NCBI GenBank assembly: GCA_949358305.1
Contig: OX442321.1
Span: 2,629,605 to 2,693,604, forward strand
DNA from: Strigamia acuminata
Taxonomy: Eukaryota > Arthropoda > Chilopoda > Geophilomorpha > Linotaeniidae
Direction of reading: 5' to 3'
Length of the DNA stretch: 64,000 bases
The notes below the pieces were generated by a model. That model had not been told where the DNA came from and ran no database searches. It saw only the letters and a list, made by a program, of their open reading frames with translations. Of this stretch, positions 49,003 through 60,296 are shown piece by piece (within the stretch, counting starts at the first letter, position 1; each line of letters opens with the position of its first letter). The position numbers and the translations under genes are program-made.

Positions 49003-50298
49003 TTAACAACATTCATCACACGATAAAATAATTGGAAAAAATTAAATTTTTTGAAACTTTTGAAATATTGTTTTCAAACTATTATTAGTTTTAATGTTTT
49101 CTTGTATTTTATTTAATGATGATAGACAATATACAGGGCGTTTCAATAAAGTGTTTGCAGTCACATATATCAGCAACTAATACTATGTTTACATGCACGG
49201 AATATTTCGAGTGAGACGAAATATTTCGTTTCCACGTAATTTACATTATCATTTCAGTGATGTAAATTACATCATTTCCTGTGGCTGGTAAAACATTTCA
49301 GTCACATCAGCCAATGACTTGCATGAATTGTTGATAATTCAGATTATAATAAGTCAAATAATTCATTTGACTTTGAATGCACCTAATGTTTATCAAACAA
49401 AGAATTATACTCCTGCAAATAGAAACCGTCATCTTGGTTAATTCAATTTGAAGAGGAATACAATAAACAATTTTTATTTAAAATTATTTTCATCATAAAC
49501 AAGAAATTTATCTATCATTATTTGTTCGTGGTTGAGTTGTGCTAATTACAGTTATTATTACTTGTTCTATACAGTATAAAGCAGCAAAAACTGAAACTGT
49601 TCAGACGGTATAGTTCCCAAAACTGACCAACTACAACCAAATAGACGCCTTATTTCTATATCCAGTATCCAACATTTTTGTTACTAATGAAACAACCAGT
49701 TGATGAGAAATGTGACTATTGTGTGCATTAATAACAATATGTACAGATCAAAACAATTGGTGGCTGTGGTCATGGTTTATTTCACATTCTGCTGCGATCC
49801 AGGTTATTTCAAACAAATTACTACTTAATATGCTTGAATACCGCAGTTGAATGCCACGAAGGACTTATATCAGCGGCCTAAAATTATCTAGGGTTAATTT
49901 GTAGGAAAATAAAAAGACACAGTTTTATCAATAAAAAGCACACTTTATATTTATTCGTTTAATTACAAAGACTAGGTTGTGAAAATCGGGTGATTTTACG
50001 TGTTAAATAAACTATTATTTAAATTACTATTTGTATTTCTATTTTTCTACTTTGATTTGTTATTGCTTTTATATTGATGATTTAGCGTTTTGTGAATTAT
50101 TGTTGAGTAATTATATTGTTGCTTTGATGTTTCCATTTGATTTGTGAATTTGATATTGATATTATATTTTCATATTTGTACTTCAATATGTTTTATTTTC
50201 TACTTGAGTGTATTGACCTGTTCTTCTTTCAACTAGAGTCTTGACCTATTAATCCGAAAATTGGTATGGTTTTCCCCTACCTTGTGAGCGCTGTCTCA
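49003..50298. other. No intact gene; orphan promoter cassette at 49529-49681 (copy 2)
   Basis: Matches 7456-8751, including the third copy of the Cys-rich promoter/5' UTR and the small signal-like ORF. Confidence 0.5.
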
Positions 50299-50804
50299 AT
50301 AGTGAGTTTGCGGTTGCCAATTGTTCCTTATAATTATGAGTTACAAGCTCATAATTATAAAAATGGACTTAGAACATAACGTAACTCCTCAACTTTTACA
50401 CTAATTTTTAACATAAGGGAGCCAATCAGATCGCTTAACACTATTTGAAGCTCCTCCCACTATTGCAAATGGCGCTGAAGGTGCTAATGGAAATTCAAAA
50501 TGGCTGCCTGACCTGTTTCAACATTCAGCCTCAATCACAATTTCTCTCTGCCATCGAAGGATAGAAACAACTAAAATCATTCCAGGTATGCAAATAAATA
50601 AACTGGAAGACAATTTCATGTCTGAAAACTGTCAAATTTTCTTTTGCATAGGGATTTGTTCTACCATTACATGGTATTTATAAGTATAATTTATAAAATA
50701 TATTTATTGCACCGCAAGTGCCTATTTCAAGATGGAATTATAATTATAATTATGAGCTTGTAACTCATAATTATAAGGAACAATTGGCAACCGCAAACTC
50801 ACTA
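50299..50804. mobile_element. MITE M5, 506-bp insertion specific to copy 2
   Basis: The site is empty in copy 1 (8751/8752). Ends are ~60-bp inverted repeats (AGTGAGTTTGCGGTTGCC and complement), each containing a smaller palindrome, ATAATTATGAG...CTCATAATTAT. No ORF. The duplication left at the target is only one or two bases (A or AT/TA) and is ambiguous, so the superfamily is not assigned. Confidence 0.85.
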
Positions 50805-52584
50805 TTGGCTCTCTGAACATGTTACTTACATCCCTTTACCCCCTTTTTCCTTTGTGATTAAAATAGAATAAATCACTGTACTTTTTTACCTCAAAACGTG
50901 TGGTCGTGCCTTTTCTTTGCTCCGACACCATCTTAGATTTTCAACATATTTCAACAAAATATCTCAACTTTACCCATCATTTGTAACCAAGGACTTTGGA
51001 ATTTGTTTGATAGATTCGTATTATTTTATTTTATGCAAATTTAACATAGGTAAAAATAATACGATTGATATACGAGAATGAAAGCGACAAGTCGCGAAAT
51101 AATGTGTGAAAGAACAATGGAAATTCTCGCAACGACTGTTGCGAGACAAAAGCGTCGTAATGGCGCTTTACAACTCAAAGTTGTTAGGAAGACGGTTGCC
51201 TTCCTCTAACTCACGAACGATGGTCCTACGACGATGGTTCTCGTGAGCTCTTCTGCTCGGCGTACGACGGCGCGATGGCGGTGGTTCACGGCGGGCAGGC
51301 GTCCGTTCGGCGTACGATGGCGATGGCAAGTGTTCGCGCACTTGCGATGGCGATGGTTCACGTCGATCGGGAACTTCTCAATACGATACGTAAATCAACG
51401 ACGGTTGATCCAGGCGGATAAGCTGGCCTTGTACGGTGCTGCACAAGGAAAGCTTGGTAAAACTTAAATTACTCATGGTCCTCTGTCAATACTTTTCGCG
51501 GAGAATAAGCAGTGATGTTGAGGGTTGTGATGTTTGTTTAAGAGTCCCGATTGAAGCTAAGGCGTGAGCCCGGCACGCTTCAATATTGCTCAGATAATCT
51601 GCACAATTAGCTAAAACTGGTGCAACAAAGAATTATTGCACCATAAATATATTTAACTGTACATTTCTATTATGCTGTTACATTTAAATACAAAGTATGA
51701 AGATTTTTGTACCACGTGCAAGCTGGTATGAGGATATATGAATCAAATGTTATTTTTAAATACGCTTCTATTTTTATTATTTCGAGCCAGGTTGGCATAA
51801 GATTTTGTTTATACTTTCTTCAGATATATCTATTTATCTTCTTGAAATTTCAAGATGATCAAAAATGAGACTCAACTACATTGCGACGCATTCTTAATAC
51901 AAAATTTCTAACACGAGGCATGACTACTGCTTCTAACAGAATTGTGAACGCATGGTGGTACCTTATACCAAAACGAGCACATTTTGCCCTTATACATCAA
52001 ATGGTTCAAAGATTGATTTACTGTCTTTTGTATTCACACATGATATTTGAACTCATTTCAGCATCAGAGTTTAGCATTTTACACTTGCTGGTGTGCATTT
52101 AATTGCATAATTTGAGCGTTTTTCCTCCAAATCCTGCAACTGATCATTCTTAACAAACTTACGGGTGTGCTTTAAATTGCTTAGTTTGAGTGCTTTTCCA
52201 CCAAAAAGGAAAAATATAACCATTGTTACAATAGTTGATAGTGTAACATTCAAACTAATTTCAGCACCTCTCAGTTCAGCATTTCAGTCACGCCCTCTGC
52301 TGGTGAGCATATCTGAACTTGAGTAGTTGTCCATCAAATCTCGCACCTACAATAATTGCTGCATTACCTCACTTTCTGGTGTGCATTTAATTGTCTCGGT
52401 TTTCTCGTATTTCAATCTAAATATCGCTGAATATTTCAAATATTGCAAAACTCTCTTTGCTGCAGTGCAATTTGTCGCGGTAAAACATGTCAACACATGT
52501 TTTATGCTCACAGCGTACGCAATATCCGGTCGAGTACAGACGGCGAGTTACATTAACGATCCAATTAAATTCTGATAAGGATAC
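50805..52584. other. No gene seen (copy 2 of 8752-10523)
   Basis: Includes the GC-rich hairpin zone with eight additional bases (GCGATGGC-like, 51271-51278) and the degenerate ~100-bp repeats at 51979-52561. Ends with TSD ATAC. Confidence 0.5.
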
Positions 52585-53098
52585 TGTCACGCGGTTGAGT
52601 TGCGTCGTCTGCCGACCAGCTCAAACCAGCGATAGAATTAAAGAAGTTGTCAAAATCTATCACTAGCCAGCGTACGTGATGGTGACATCACGGGCTGGTC
52701 AATCTGGATTAACTCAGGGGGTGACTCTAGTATAAAAGAGCCACTTTGGCTCTTAGAGCTCAGTCCATCCCGGGCTTCTAAACAGTTAGCACCAGCCAGC
52801 AAATGGCGTGGTGTGATTGTTTCCCTCCAAATTGAATCAAAGTGTTAATCATATCTTGGAGTATTTATTAGGTTTAAGTTTAGATTTAGTTTTACATTTT
52901 TGTATTTATTTTTTAAGTGTTTTGATTTAAAGAATAAAGACACTGTATTGTTTTCAATCTTAAACTCTGGCTGTGTTTTATTTCACTCTTAGCTAATTAA
53001 GTCACTCTTTGGCTCAGCTAGTATTAGTGAAGCTAAAGGAGTCTTAGTAATAAGTAAATAAGTTACGTGGTCACTATTGGCCATTTGGCCACGTAACA
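52585..53098 (+). repeat. Element 4 5' LTR
   Basis: TATAAAAG at 52731-52738, AATAAA at 52933-52938. The first 388 bp equal the 3' LTR; 52973 to about 53052 is different sequence; the last ~45 bp match again. The end contains TTACGTGG...CCACGTAA as an inverted repeat. Confidence 0.95.
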
Positions 53099-53778
53099 AA
53101 GTGGTGGAGATTGCGGTTTTCTTTTTAGACCCACTAATTGGTTTGATAAAAGTAGTGAAAAGTGAAAATTTACAGTAAAAATCAGCCAGTTTTGTGTAAA
53201 AATTGAATAATTAGAGCTAAAACCCCGTAAAAACTCAGTTAAAAATAAGAATTCTTATAAAATTTAGGAATAGTGCAGATTAATTTGCATATTGGATAGA
53301 AATAAGAGTGAATCATAGAGTGACTCAGAGTTTGAAGACAGTATAGTGATTGAATATTTAATTGAGTTGCATTGAATTAGATAATATTTTGGATTTAATT
53401 ATTAAAGTTGTTTAATATTGTTGAATATTGAATTTTGCAGGAAAATTTATTTTGATAATAATATACTTAATAAAGTTTAATAAATTTAATTTTTTGTTTA
53501 CAGGAAATTGATAAATTAGTGATAATTTATATAGATTCTGTTGTTGACTAATAATAATAATTGTTTATTTTTCAGGATTTTGATAATTGATTGTTTATGA
53601 AGTGTTAAAAATGAGAATATTTTTCAGAATAAGGATTGTGAATGTTGAGTGTTTATTTAATGATAAAACATTGATTGATAACGATTCCATTAGAGGCAAT
53701 GTGTTTTTTCTGGTTTATGTTGAGGTTTACGTTAGTTTTGATGATGAATAGTATAAAGATTTATTTCAGAATAAGTGA
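53099..53778 (+). other. Element 4 leader
   Basis: About 680 AT-rich bases. AAGTGGTGGAGATTGCGG follows the LTR and should be the primer-binding region, but I could not match it to a tRNA. Confidence 0.6.
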
Positions 53779-54219
53779 TTGGTGAATTTTGGTTATAGTG
53801 AATGTGTGGAGGTGCATTATAGAGTAGTGAAAATAAAAAATTATAGTGCATTTCAAGGCTTAATAGTGGATAAACCAGTGAAGCTTACACAGACACAAAC
53901 GGACAATTTACTAGACTTACAGAAACAAGAATTACAAAGATTAGTGGATAACCCTAATATAACCAAAACTAGGAAGAAATCAAAATCACATTCGGGATCG
54001 GAAGTAAAGGAGGAAGATCCAGTTGTTGAAATAAAGGAGGAAGATCAATTTCAAGATTCATTATCGCAACAAGAACTTGATTTGTCCTCACCTTTGAAAT
54101 TAATAAAACCAAAAGAGTTGAAATCGATTTTTGAGTTACTAACACCAATAAAGACTATACAAACACCTTTATTAAAAACTAATACACAAGGATCCACATC
54201 AAAAGGAATAGTATCCAAG

Positions 54220-55224
54220 ATGGCGGACCCAACGGCAGTACTAACTGATTTATTTAAGAGTTTGATGATACAAAAGCGACCTGTCGTTTGTTTTGATACG
54301 GAAAAAGGGAATATTGATCAGTGGCTCGTGGCTTACGAAGCAACAATAGGCACAGATGATGAGAGAGTTAAACAATTGCCATTAGCGTTAAAAACTGATG
54401 GTCTGGCGTGGTATGTGGAATTGCTCAAGAAAAATCCAACATGGACTTGGACAGAGTGGAAACCACAACTAGAAGATAAATTTCGTAGAGGCCAGGAAAA
54501 TGTTTTAAATACTCTTCATTTTATGTCGCATACAGAAGGAACAGCAGATGCCTATATGAAAAAAGTTTTGGCTGAGTGTGCTTTTGTAAGGCCGGAGCTC
54601 ACTGAACATCAAAAGATTAATTATGTTTATCAAGGTATGAAACCCGATATGAAGAAGATGATAATTACAGTATTCCCATCCACACTGGCAGAGATGGAAC
54701 AGAGGGTGAAGTTGTACGAGACCCACAAGGTTAAGGATCCAGCGGATTTACTGCTCTCACTTTTCAAAAAGGTGGTGGATGAAAAGGTAACTCCAGCGAC
54801 ATCAGGTAAACTGAGTGGAACTGTGGAAACCTCATTAACCCACGCCGAGCTTTTAGCTGAAAATGCAATGTTAAGGCAACGGTTATTAGCTCTTGAGACG
54901 GTGGAACCGACGTCAGAAGAACCCATCTTGATAGGAAGCCAGTGGTATACACCAATGAAGCGAGGAGGTCAGAATTTTCAGTATAAGAATTTTCAGAGAG
55001 GTGGTAATAGAGGTGGTAGTCAAAATTATAATACTAACAATAATAACAATAATAGTAATAATAGTAATACTCGATCTTGTGGATGCTATCATCACTTTAC
55101 TTGCGAGTTTTATAATCCACCAAGGTACCAACAGGATAGAGGTGGTACTGCTGGAAGACCTAGAAGACGTAGAAGAGAAGGTCCTAGCACTACAGTCAAC
55201 ACCCAACAACAGACGGAAAACTGA
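54220..55224 (+). CDS. gag: Element 4 Gag
   Basis: 334 residues from the ATG at 54220 (context CCAAGATGG), ending TGA 55222-55224. The same frame is open for another 147 codons back to a stop at 53776-53778, with no ATG but a protein-like, acidic/basic composition (KKSKSHSG, VKEEDPVVEIKEEDQ); an N-terminal extension by non-AUG start or splicing is possible. The capsid-like part is recognisable (NIDQWLVAYEATIG, LAWYVELLKKNPTW, RRGQENVLNTLHFM, INYVYQGMKPDMKK). The C-terminus is Asn-rich, then CGCYHHFTCEFYN and an Arg-rich end, in place of a standard CCHC knuckle. It should assemble particles around element RNA. Confidence 0.88.
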   Translation: MADPTAVLTDLFKSLMIQKRPVVCFDTEKGNIDQWLVAYEATIGTDDERVKQLPLALKTDGLAWYVELLKKNPTWTWTEWKPQLEDKFRRGQENVLNTLHFMSHTEGTADAYMKKVLAECAFVRPELTEHQKINYVYQGMKPDMKKMIITVFPSTLAEMEQRVKLYETHKVKDPADLLLSLFKKVVDEKVTPATSGKLSGTVETSLTHAELLAENAMLRQRLLALETVEPTSEEPILIGSQWYTPMKRGGQNFQYKNFQRGGNRGGSQNYNTNNNNNNSNNSNTRSCGCYHHFTCEFYNPPRYQQDRGGTAGRPRRRRREGPSTTVNTQQQTEN

Positions 55225-55310
55225 GAAGTCGGCCACAGAGAGATTGTCACCATCCGAATAGAAGTAAGAAGAAAAAGAAGAAAAGATGGAAAAAGGACAA
55301 CATTACAATA
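55188..55310 (+). promoter_or_regulatory. Element 4 gag-pol junction, probable -1 frameshift window
   Basis: The pol frame is -1 to gag and is open from 55188, overlapping the gag end. The only slip-like heptamer in the overlap is G-GAA-AAC at 55215-55221, directly before the gag TGA; it is imperfect (not G-GGA-AAC). Reinitiation at ATG 55311 is the alternative. Confidence 0.5.
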
Positions 55311-58300
55311 ATGGATATAAAAATTTCGGAATCATTGTTGGAAATCCCGGTAATTGTAAAGAATTTGGAAATAAAGGCAGTCATGGACACTGGAGCTAAG
55401 AAGAACATTTTGAGTGAAGAGTTAGCAGAAATATTACAGTTGGATTATCAACCTACACCTAACGTTAGATTACGAGGAATAGGAACTGATTTAATAACTC
55501 CAGTGGGTAAAACAAATTTGAACAGTCAAATAGGACAATTGCAGTATTCAGTAGAAGTATTGATAGTTAGAAGTTTCAATTACCAACTTTTATTAGGAGA
55601 TCCATTTATGACTTGTGCGAGGTGTGTTGTTGATTATGATTTACAAAAAATCTTTGTGGGCCGAAAAAGTGGATTAGAAGCGGTTTTCCCGATGAATAAG
55701 ACGTATGTGGACCAGAATTACGTAGCAAGAGTGACAAAAGGCATAGCAATTCCACCAATGCATGAATGTGTAGTTCCAGTTAATTTAAGCACAGCGTTAA
55801 CGAAAGAAATGTTTTTGGAACCTTTAGGAAATGTAATTGATAGGTTTGGTATTATGTGTTGTAAGACGTTAACAAAGTTTGAGAACGGCAAAGGCGTAAT
55901 ACGAGTGGCGAATCCAACATCTAAGTCCATTTTTCTGCAAGAGAAGTCTGCGATTGGTAAGGCACATTATATTATTGATATTGGGCTGATAGATGAAAAA
56001 CAAGCAAATTGTTTTGACTCTAACTCCTCAAGTTCTAAGGTTGTTGAGTTGTCGAATGAAAAACAAGCAAATTGCTTTGATTTTGACTCCGCAATAGCCG
56101 AAGGTAAGATGACCAAGAACCAACAGCAACAAATGAAGCAGTTACTTCAGAAAAATCAGGACAGATTTGCCATGACAGATAAAGATTTAGGAAGAGTAAC
56201 CAACTTTAGTCATAAAATTGATACAGGTGATCATGAACCTATTCACTTGCAGCCGTACAGACGATCAATTGCAGAAAAAGAAGTAGAAGCTGAGGAAACC
56301 AGAAAATTGTTAGAACAAGGAGTCATAAGGGAATCAGAAAGTCCCTGGAGCGCGCCAGTTTTGCTCATCAAGAAAAGAGACGGTAAATGGAGGTTTTGTG
56401 TTGATTGGAGAAGGTTGAACGCAATTACAAAGAAAATGGTGTACCCACTGCCAAGAATAGATGACACGTTAGATCAACTGGCAGGGGCCCAGTTTTTCTC
56501 GATGATGGATTTAATCCAAGGATACCATCAAGTTGAAATAAATGAACAAGACCGAGAGAAGACAGCGTTCACCACTTCAACCGGACACTATGAATTTAAT
56601 GTCCTTGGAATGGGGTTATGTAACAGCCCAGCAGCGTTTCAAAAATTGATGAATAAAGTATTAGGCAACCTCCTTGGAAAGGTCTGTATAGCCTATCTGG
56701 ACGACCTTATAATTTTTTCTAAAACATTTGAACAACATTTACAAGATCTGGACTCAGTCTTCGAAAAACTGCGAATTGCGAATTTAAAGGTAAAGCTAAG
56801 CAAATGCACTTTCGGGACGGATACAATCCGATATCTCGGACATGTGATTGATTCAGAAGGCATTTCACCAGATCCACGAAATCTCGAGTCTGTAGCAAAG
56901 TTTCCAATTCCATTAAATGTGAAGCAGTTAAGGGGATTTTTGGGTTTGTGTTCATATTATAGAAAATTCATTTTAGGATTTGCTCATATTTCCAAACCCT
57001 TGGTCAACCTTACAAAGAAAGACGAGAAATTCGACTGGGGACCGCCTCATGAAGAAGCATTTAAACAACTAAGAACAGCTTTGGTAACAGTGCCAGTTTT
57101 GGCTCACCCTAATTTCGCACAGCCTTTCATCATATCGACGGATGCAAGCGCTTACGGTTTGGGAGCCATTTTGAAACAAAAGCTTAACAACCAAGAGCAT
57201 GTGATTTGTTATGCTAGTAGGTTATTGAGCAATGCCGAACAGAACTATACCGCGACAGAAAGAGAATGTCTGGCCATATTGTTTGGCATACAGAAATTTC
57301 GCCCTTATTTGTATGGAAAGAAGTTTACCATCATCACGGACCACTCAGCACTTCAATGGCTGAAAAGCGTCAAAAATCCAAATGGTAGGTTAGCACGATG
57401 GAGTCTGCAGTTGGTTGACTATGATTATGAAGTACAGCATAAGTCAGGCAAGAAACATACAGATGCCGATGCGTTAAGTAGGATTCCTGAGGACATTAGT
57501 GAAGAAGAAGTAATTATTCCTTCATTATTGCTCGAAAATCTCGATTTACCTGCAGAGCAGCGTAAAGATCAGAAGATTATGGAACTCATCACATCACTGC
57601 AGACAATAGAGCAACTTCCGCGCAAAAGAAGACGTCCGCTACAGCAGTACGTACTTCAAGGCGATATTTTGTTTAAGAAGAAATTTAATTCCTTGAACAC
57701 GGAAGAATTACTGTATATTCCACAGCATTTGAGAAAAGATGTTTTAGTAGAAATGCATGATGGTCTTACAGGCGCTCATTTAGGCCTGAGTAGAACTTGG
57801 AAGAAAATTAGAACACGTTTCTTCTGGCCAAGGATTTATAGGGACGTAAGGAATTACGTACTCTCATGTCCGAAGTGTGCAAGTGCAAAAACCATGACAA
57901 CACCGCCAAAAGGATTGATGCAGCCGTGGTCGACAGTGTCTCGACCATTCGAACGAGTAGCCATAGACACGTTAGGCAGTTTTCCAACATCTGACACAGG
58001 AAACAAGTACGTTTTCATTATTACGGATTATTTATCACGCACTGCAATAGCTAGAGCAGCACCAGCTTGCACAGCTATTGAAGCAGCGAATGCCCTTGTT
58101 TATGAAGTCATGCTGAAAGAAGGAAGCCCACGAGAGATTCTGAGTGATAAGGGAACAGAATATAGAAATGAAATGATTAAGGAAATATCTGCATTGTTTA
58201 GGTCCCTTCACAAATCCACTTCCGGATACCATCCAAGAACAAATGGTCTTACGGAAAGATTTAATGCAACAATAGCTAAGATGTTGCAGAGCTATGTAAA

Positions 58301-59129
58301 TAAAGATCATACTGATTGGGACGCATTTTTGCCATTTCTTCTCTTCTCTTATAACACTGGAGTCCATGAAACAACAGGTTACACTCCGTATTATTTATTA
58401 CGAGGTTATGAAGCAGATCTCAACGTGGATGTCAACTTAAATCTTCCTCGTAAGGAATTCACTTTGCGTACTTCCAGATTTATCAGGGAGGCAAGGAGAA
58501 TTGCCAATGAAAGAATACAAGAACAAGGTTTGAAAAGCAAGAAAAGGTTTGATTTGGACAGAGTACACGTGGAATTCGATCCAGGAGAGCTAGTTTATTT
58601 GAAAACACCAAATAGAAAGGTTGGTTTAAGCGAAAAGCTCTTGCCACAATTCTCTGGGCCATATGAGATCGTACGACGAACAGCGCCGAATGACTACGAA
58701 ATTCGAAGTTCATCAGGCAAAAAGATGGACATTGTGAACATAGAGCGACTGAAACCGTACAAAATGAGAGAAGAACTTTCAGAAGATATTATGAGGCCTT
58801 TAACAGCTAAAAAGGTTACATTTGCTGAGGATTTGAAGGAAATAGACAGCGGAAAGGAAATTATCGCGAAAAACAACGTAAATTCGTCAAACAAACCTAT
58901 TTCTGCAGCTACGGAACGTTTCATTGACGATGACGATCAAATATCGTTGCGAGGCTTATTCGAGGATGAACTTCCGGCGAAAAATGAGGAAAATCAACTT
59001 CCGAAACCGTCACCAGGCGTCGCAAGTGCGGTCGACAACGACGCGCATGCGCGACCACCTGAAATTGGCAGTTTCCGGTCACGCCGCCTACGCAAACAGG
59101 CACGGCGCGATTACACTACATTCTACTGA
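55311..59129 (+). CDS. pol: Element 4 Pol: protease, RT, RNase H, integrase
   Basis: 1,272 codons from ATG 55311; probably fused to Gag by frameshifting. Protease VMDTGAKKN (~25), RT with MDLIQGYHQVEI and YLDDLIIFSK (~461), RNase H with STDASAYGLGAIL (~610) and ITDHSALQWL, integrase zinc domain (HDGLTGAHLG ... CPKCASAK, ~820-860), core D,D-35-E at IDTLGSF (~886), LSDKGTEY (~945) and LTERFN (~981), then a GPYEIV-type C-terminal fold (~1110). Between protease and RT the phrase EKQANCFD occurs twice (~225-260), a small internal duplication. No stop or frameshift is seen, so the enzyme should be active. It copies element RNA and integrates the DNA. Confidence 0.95.
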   Translation: MDIKISESLLEIPVIVKNLEIKAVMDTGAKKNILSEELAEILQLDYQPTPNVRLRGIGTDLITPVGKTNLNSQIGQLQYSVEVLIVRSFNYQLLLGDPFMTCARCVVDYDLQKIFVGRKSGLEAVFPMNKTYVDQNYVARVTKGIAIPPMHECVVPVNLSTALTKEMFLEPLGNVIDRFGIMCCKTLTKFENGKGVIRVANPTSKSIFLQEKSAIGKAHYIIDIGLIDEKQANCFDSNSSSSKVVELSNEKQANCFDFDSAIAEGKMTKNQQQQMKQLLQKNQDRFAMTDKDLGRVTNFSHKIDTGDHEPIHLQPYRRSIAEKEVEAEETRKLLEQGVIRESESPWSAPVLLIKKRDGKWRFCVDWRRLNAITKKMVYPLPRIDDTLDQLAGAQFFSMMDLIQGYHQVEINEQDREKTAFTTSTGHYEFNVLGMGLCNSPAAFQKLMNKVLGNLLGKVCIAYLDDLIIFSKTFEQHLQDLDSVFEKLRIANLKVKLSKCTFGTDTIRYLGHVIDSEGISPDPRNLESVAKFPIPLNVKQLRGFLGLCSYYRKFILGFAHISKPLVNLTKKDEKFDWGPPHEEAFKQLRTALVTVPVLAHPNFAQPFIISTDASAYGLGAILKQKLNNQEHVICYASRLLSNAEQNYTATERECLAILFGIQKFRPYLYGKKFTIITDHSALQWLKSVKNPNGRLARWSLQLVDYDYEVQHKSGKKHTDADALSRIPEDISEEEVIIPSLLLENLDLPAEQRKDQKIMELITSLQTIEQLPRKRRRPLQQYVLQGDILFKKKFNSLNTEELLYIPQHLRKDVLVEMHDGLTGAHLGLSRTWKKIRTRFFWPRIYRDVRNYVLSCPKCASAKTMTTPPKGLMQPWSTVSRPFERVAIDTLGSFPTSDTGNKYVFIITDYLSRTAIARAAPACTAIEAANALVYEVMLKEGSPREILSDKGTEYRNEMIKEISALFRSLHKSTSGYHPRTNGLTERFNATIAKMLQSYVNKDHTDWDAFLPFLLFSYNTGVHETTGYTPYYLLRGYEADLNVDVNLNLPRKEFTLRTSRFIREARRIANERIQEQGLKSKKRFDLDRVHVEFDPGELVYLKTPNRKVGLSEKLLPQFSGPYEIVRRTAPNDYEIRSSSGKKMDIVNIERLKPYKMREELSEDIMRPLTAKKVTFAEDLKEIDSGKEIIAKNNVNSSNKPISAATERFIDDDDQISLRGLFEDELPAKNEENQLPKPSPGVASAVDNDAHARPPEIGSFRSRRLRKQARRDYTTFY

Positions 59130-59774
59130 ATTTTTTCAAAGGGAACACAAGCATATTGTTGTGACCGGAGAAAATTTTCAATTGAACTTAACAACGTGAT
59201 ATTTAGAAAGCGCGTGTGTGACAGTACGTATTATTAAACAATTGAAATTGAAGATTAATAGAGCGGAAATTTGGGAAGTTTGTAAACGAAATTAACACGG
59301 ATAATTTTCAAGAAGCTATCTGGTGGACCGAGACTACATGCGCCATGCGCATCCGATTCATCTACGCCACCGGATTCTTTACGAATTACACCAGAAGGCC
59401 TTGGAACCATTCGAAGAAGAAAAAGAGAAGCTAAAAGCTCCTCTTCTATGAACTTTTGATTTTAAATACTTTGTTTTTTTTTGTGTGTATTTTAATTGAG
59501 ATATAAATCTCACAATTTTTTTTTTATAGAAAATGTTAGAAAACCCGAAGAAAAAAAGTAATATAAATGTAAGAAAAATCCAAAAAGTGTTGAATTGTTA
59601 TAGTGCATAAAGAAATGTGGAATTTTGTTGTACTTTGTAAAAGATATGATTAACACTGGGGTGGGACTCATATATTTGATTATTTTTTTTTAAGGTATGA
59701 TTAGCATATAAAATAATTGGCTTAAATTCTAGAGTACTGTGGTTTTTGGAGACCAAAAAATTTAAAGAGGGGGC
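59130..59774 (+). other. Element 4 3' untranslated region and polypurine tract
   Basis: No further ORF. AAAGAGGGGGC at 59764-59774 abuts the 3' LTR and is the polypurine tract. Confidence 0.8.
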
Positions 59775-60269
59775 TGTCACGCGGTTGAGTTGCGTCGTCT
59801 GCCGACCAGCTCAAACCAGCGATAGAATTAAAGAAGTTGTCAAAATCTATCACTAGCCAGCGTACGTGATGGTGACATCACGGGCTGGTCAATCTGGATT
59901 AACTCAGGGGGTGACTCTAGTATAAAAGAGCCACTTTGGCTCTTAGAGCTCAGTCCATCCCGGGCTTCTAAACAGTTAGCACCAGCCAGCAAATGGCGTG
60001 GTGTGATTGTTTCCCTCCAAATTGAATCAAAGTGTTAATCATATCTTGGAGTATTTATTAGGTTTAAGTTTAGATTTAGTTTTACATTTTTGTATTTATT
60101 TTTTAAGTGTTTTGATTTAAAGAATAAAGACACTGTATTGTTTTCAATCTTAAACTCTGGCTCTATTTCATTTACCTCACTCTTAGTAACTGAGCTTAAC
60201 TCAGTTTAGTAAACAGTTAAAATAAGTAATAAGTTACGTGGTCACTATTGGCCATTTGGCCACGTAACA
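59775..60269 (+). repeat. Element 4 3' LTR
   Basis: 495 bp; TATAAAAG at 59921-59928 and AATAAA at 60123-60128. It differs from the 5' LTR in the block 60163 to about 60222. Confidence 0.95.
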
Positions 60270-60296
60270 ATACTCATTTGGGTCCAGCTTTTCTTT

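Larger units (their letters stand above)
52585..60269 (+). mobile_element. Element 4: 7,685-bp Ty3/Gypsy LTR retrotransposon, copy-2-specific
   Basis: LTRs 52585-53098 (514 bp) and 59775-60269 (495 bp) begin TGTCACGCGG and end CCACGTAACA (8 of 10 inverted). ATAC is duplicated outside and is present once in the empty copy 1 site. It has gag, pol and a polypurine tract, with no further ORF. The insertion therefore postdates the segmental duplication. Coding frames are intact. Confidence 0.97.
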
